DNA from: Tieghemiomyces parasiticus
Taxonomy: Eukaryota > Kickxellomycota > Dimargaritomycetes > Dimargaritales > Dimargaritaceae
Reading direction: 5' to 3'
Assembly (NCBI GenBank): GCA_027575765.1
Contig: JANBPT010000561.1
Coordinates: 1 to 30,803 of the forward strand
Length of the DNA stretch: 30,803 nt
Position numbers and translations under genes: made by a program. The notes beneath the pieces are model-generated. The model ran no database searches, had not been told where the DNA came from, and worked only from the letters and a program-made list of their open reading frames with translations. This document shows positions 28,022 through 30,803 of the stretch, in pieces. The first letter of the stretch is position 1. Each line of letters starts with the position of its first letter.

Positions 28022-30097
28022 TTAACAGGCCGACGATGATAGAGGGTGCTGAGGACTGTTGCTGCTATGGCCGTTGTCACGACCCAACTGACTAGGGTGG
28101 TGGTGGGTCTGCGGTTGGGGCTGAGGGGTCTGGTGGTGGCCAACGTTACCGACAATGGGGCCGCCGCTCAGGGGGTTGTGACCACGGGCACCCGCCGCAT
28201 GGATTAAGGGACTGGTGGCACCGGTAGGCGAAGGTTTGAGTACGGGCGAGTTAACTGCCGAGTTGCTGGCAGAGTGGAGAGAACTCGGGGGGATGGGTAG
28301 GGTCTGTTCGGCGCGGATCTTGTTCCGCTCGACCTGGGTGAAGAAGAAATTCTCAATAACGTGGGGTTCGACGGTGATGGCCATATTGTTGCGGTTGATG
28401 ATGCAATCCGAATCGGCGTAACCGAGGAGGGACTCAAAGTCGGAGCTGTGGTGGCCCCGGATCCGGCGGATTTCAGAGCTCGAGTAGTTGACCAGCCCGT
28501 GGCCAATAACAATCCTCTCCACGGCCAGGTCGCAGGAGTGACCCTGAGCGGCATTAGTTGCCAGAGCTGCGGCCGAAGCCGATGTAGTGACCGCTTCGCG
28601 GTGTAGATCGGTAATCCCGGCGACGGCGGGGGGCGCCGCCCCGTCGACAATCGGTAGGGTATTGGTGCTCCCGGACTTGTTGAGGGACGGACGGCGCAGG
28701 TGAGTGTGGGCCAGTTTGCTGCGCAGGGCAGCGGTGGGCAGCCGCCCAAAGCTAAGCCCGCTGTCATCTTCCCGTTCCTCGTCGTTGGCGCTGTCCCCAC
28801 TGGTAGTGCTGCGATCCGAGGTAGAACTGGCGGTGGAGTTGGAACGGCTGAGCCCAGTCCCATGGTCCATCTTGCGGGTCTCGTAGACGATCCGGGCGCA
28901 CTGGTTAGGAGCGAAACTGCCTTCAACGCGGATCACACCCGCAGCGAATAGGCTCTTCTTGTACTTGGACATGGCGACCATGGCGCCAGCGTCGACGATG
29001 ATGGTACCAGCGTTGTGCAGGCCATGCAGGATCCACCATTTGCGGTCCACCATTGGGTTCGGCTGAGCGACGAAGCGCGTGTAGTAAGGTTCAGCTGGGG
29101 CAGCGAGGAGCGGGGAGGTAGCGCCCGACATCAAGCCGTCATCGGAGGCCGGGGGCATGTTACAGAGATCCGGGGCCAGTTCTCGGACAATGTCCAGAAC
29201 ACGCAGGGCAGTGGACCCGCGCGTAATGATGGTGTCGACGCCCTTGGAGTTAGCCAGTTCGGCGGCAACGAGCTTGGTGATCATACCACCGGTGCCCACT
29301 GACGACCCGGCGTCGCTGACGATGATCTGTTCCTTGAGAGTCTGAATGTCATGCACATTGACGATGGGCTGGGCGTCTGGGTTAGTGCGCGGGTTGTCGG
29401 TATAGAGGCAGTCCACGTCGGTCAAAAGAAACAGGAAGTCGGCATGAACCATACCGGCGGTGATGGCCGACAGGGTGTCATTGTCGCCGAAGCGAATCTC
29501 GCCCACGCTGATGGTATCGTTTTCATTAACAATGGGGATGACGCCCATATCGAGGAGGGCCTCGAAGCAGTGGCAGGCATTCAGGTACTGGGTGCGCTGG
29601 GCCAGGTCGTTGCGGGTGAGTAGCACCTGGGCGATGGGCTGGCCCAGCTGGCCAAACAGGTCGTCCCACAGGGCCATCAGGCGGCCCTGGCCCACGGCGG
29701 CCACGGCCTGCTTCTTGGATAGCTCCTTCGGCTTGTGGGGCACATTCAGACGGCGGAGACCAACGCCGACGGCGCCACTGGACACAAGAATGACCCGATG
29801 CCCCAGGTTGCGTAGTTTGGTTACGAGCTCGACCATGAGAGCGAGGGTGGCAAGCTGGGGCATGTGGGTGTCCGGATCACAGATGGACGAGGTCCCCAAC
29901 TTGAGCACGATGGTCAGGCCCGTCTTGGCGGCCTTGTTAAGCGGGTGCTGGTGGTGGGGCGGGGCTTCGCCGACCAATGTTTGGTCATGTTGGGGGTCGA
30001 CGAGACCGCTCGACGAGGGGCGGGTGGTGAAAGACGGGGGTACCTCGGTCCCGTTCAGAGTGACCTGGGAGGAGAGAGGGGTGTTCGACACGGTCAT
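28022..30097 (-). CDS. PRO1: glutamate 5-kinase with interrupted PUA domain
   Basis: Glutamate 5-kinase (gamma-glutamyl kinase) phosphorylates L-glutamate with ATP, the first and proline-inhibited step of proline synthesis in the cytosol. The frame is intronless, 691 residues; yeast Pro1 has 428. The amino-acid-kinase domain spans about 61-307: KLGTSS (66-71), LVSSGAVGVG (104-113), NENDTIS (191-197), FGDNDTLSAITAGM (203-216), LLTDVDCLYTDNPR (224-237) and GTGGMITK (268-275). The PUA domain starts near 354 (KWWILHGL, AGTIIVDAGA, FAAGVIRVEGSF), is broken by about 110 Ser/Thr-rich residues (411-520), then resumes with RIVIGHGLVNYSSSEIRRI and LLGYADSD (558-565). A 60-residue N-terminal extension and a His/Pro/Ser-rich tail (about 580-691) are extra. 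It is not fused to the reductase (Pro2), as usual in fungi. Confidence 0.96.
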   Translation of the reverse strand: MTVSNTPLSSQVTLNGTEVPPSFTTRPSSSGLVDPQHDQTLVGEAPPHHQHPLNKAAKTGLTIVLKLGTSSICDPDTHMPQLATLALMVELVTKLRNLGHRVILVSSGAVGVGLRRLNVPHKPKELSKKQAVAAVGQGRLMALWDDLFGQLGQPIAQVLLTRNDLAQRTQYLNACHCFEALLDMGVIPIVNENDTISVGEIRFGDNDTLSAITAGMVHADFLFLLTDVDCLYTDNPRTNPDAQPIVNVHDIQTLKEQIIVSDAGSSVGTGGMITKLVAAELANSKGVDTIITRGSTALRVLDIVRELAPDLCNMPPASDDGLMSGATSPLLAAPAEPYYTRFVAQPNPMVDRKWWILHGLHNAGTIIVDAGAMVAMSKYKKSLFAAGVIRVEGSFAPNQCARIVYETRKMDHGTGLSRSNSTASSTSDRSTTSGDSANDEEREDDSGLSFGRLPTAALRSKLAHTHLRRPSLNKSGSTNTLPIVDGAAPPAVAGITDLHREAVTTSASAAALATNAAQGHSCDLAVERIVIGHGLVNYSSSEIRRIRGHHSSDFESLLGYADSDCIINRNNMAITVEPHVIENFFFTQVERNKIRAEQTLPIPPSSLHSASNSAVNSPVLKPSPTGATSPLIHAAGARGHNPLSGGPIVGNVGHHQTPQPQPQTHHHPSQLGRDNGHSSNSPQHPLSSSAC

Positions 30098-30803
30098 AAT
30101 GAAGTGGGTAATGTGATAAAATATATCTGAGGCCTAACTAGACACGATTTCGTGGGGCGACAATATGGTAATAGAGAAAATGATACTCGAATGTGGCCGA
30201 AGCGAAACGTGGCTGGATCGAAGTTAAGGGACCCTGACGATGTAAAGGTGCGTTAATCAGATGGCTACAGCAAAGTGGTAATGTACCACTGAAAGACGGG
30301 ATGTAAACGGAGACAATAGTGGCTAGGAAAGCGGGGCGGAGAATTATGGGAAGCGGTCAGTCGATCATGCGCAGTAGTGCACTGTGACTGACAGATAATA
30401 GAGAAGCACGTAATGTGTCGCTGGTCAGGCAAGGTGGTGGATAAGGGGCGTGAAAAGGGCGGGGTTTTTTTTTGGTATCAAATCAGGCCGCTTAATTGCA
30501 GATCTTGCGAACAAGGTGAGGTGAAACAGGGGGTAAGTACACGTCGAGGTTCGATATAAAACCGCCGAGTTGGAGTGGGTGTGACAGAGAGAAGTGGCGC
30601 AATGTTTGTGAAGGAGAGCGGGATGTAGACCGAGGGTGCAGAGAAGAAGGGAGGATGGGGTTTCACGTTAAACCTGTAGACGACATTGGATGCTACCGGT
30701 TACAGTCGATCAGGAAATGACAGGGTGACAATGGGGGATTGGTTCGCAAGTAGTAAACGAGGGCAGTAGACAACAGAAAGGTGGACGATGCCAGGGTTAT
30801 GGC
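30098..30803. other. PRO1 upstream region
   Basis: This should hold the PRO1 promoter on the minus strand, with TATTTTAT-like sequence close to the ATG. It is AT-moderate, with a run of nine T at 30465-30473. No exon, RNA gene or repeat was recognised up to the window end. Confidence 0.5.

Overview
The window looks like nuclear DNA of a fungus, probably an early-diverging one (Zoopagomycota, e.g. Kickxellomycotina/Dimargaritales, is my inference). The evidence is a stand-alone glutamate 5-kinase with a PUA domain (animals and plants fuse this enzyme to the reductase), an S6K-type AGC kinase, a bZIP regulator, a possible Pex8-like peroxin ending in a PTS1-like tripeptide, and spliceosomal introns of about 115-210 nt with GTAAGT-type donors. 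No tRNA, rRNA, CRISPR or bacterial-type operon was seen.

Layout. 1-849 (-): 5' part of the proteasome lid subunit Rpn6, running off the left edge. 1528-2437 (-): four-exon GOT1. 3021-3631 (+): three-exon FMC1, sharing a 583-bp divergent promoter region with GOT1. 3837-6668 (-): intronless 943-residue helical-repeat-like protein ending in AKL, possibly Pex8-like. 7938-9641 (-): intronless S6K-like AGC kinase. 11740-13472 (-): nine-exon PPIL1-type cyclophilin, including an 18-nt microexon. 16489-17853 (-): two-exon bZIP factor. About 18030-19130 (-): decayed 3' part of a non-LTR retrotransposon. 23160-23441 (+) and 26820-27026 (+): two small secreted proteins with TATA boxes and pyrimidine-rich leaders. 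28022-30097 (-): intronless PRO1 with a large insertion in its PUA domain.

A dispersed repeat occurs three times: two direct copies that are about 96% identical (15879-16234 and 24331-24683) and one older inverted copy (about 11022-11184). Both young copies lose similarity exactly 10 nt after a small GC-rich hairpin.

The genes do not form one pathway. They are mostly housekeeping genes (protein degradation, Golgi transport, ATP synthase assembly, splicing, proline synthesis, growth signalling), separated by gene-poor tracts holding repeats, a retroelement relic and fast-evolving secreted proteins. The exon models for RPN6, GOT1, FMC1, PPIL1 and the bZIP gene were reconstructed by eye from splice sites, phase and family knowledge.
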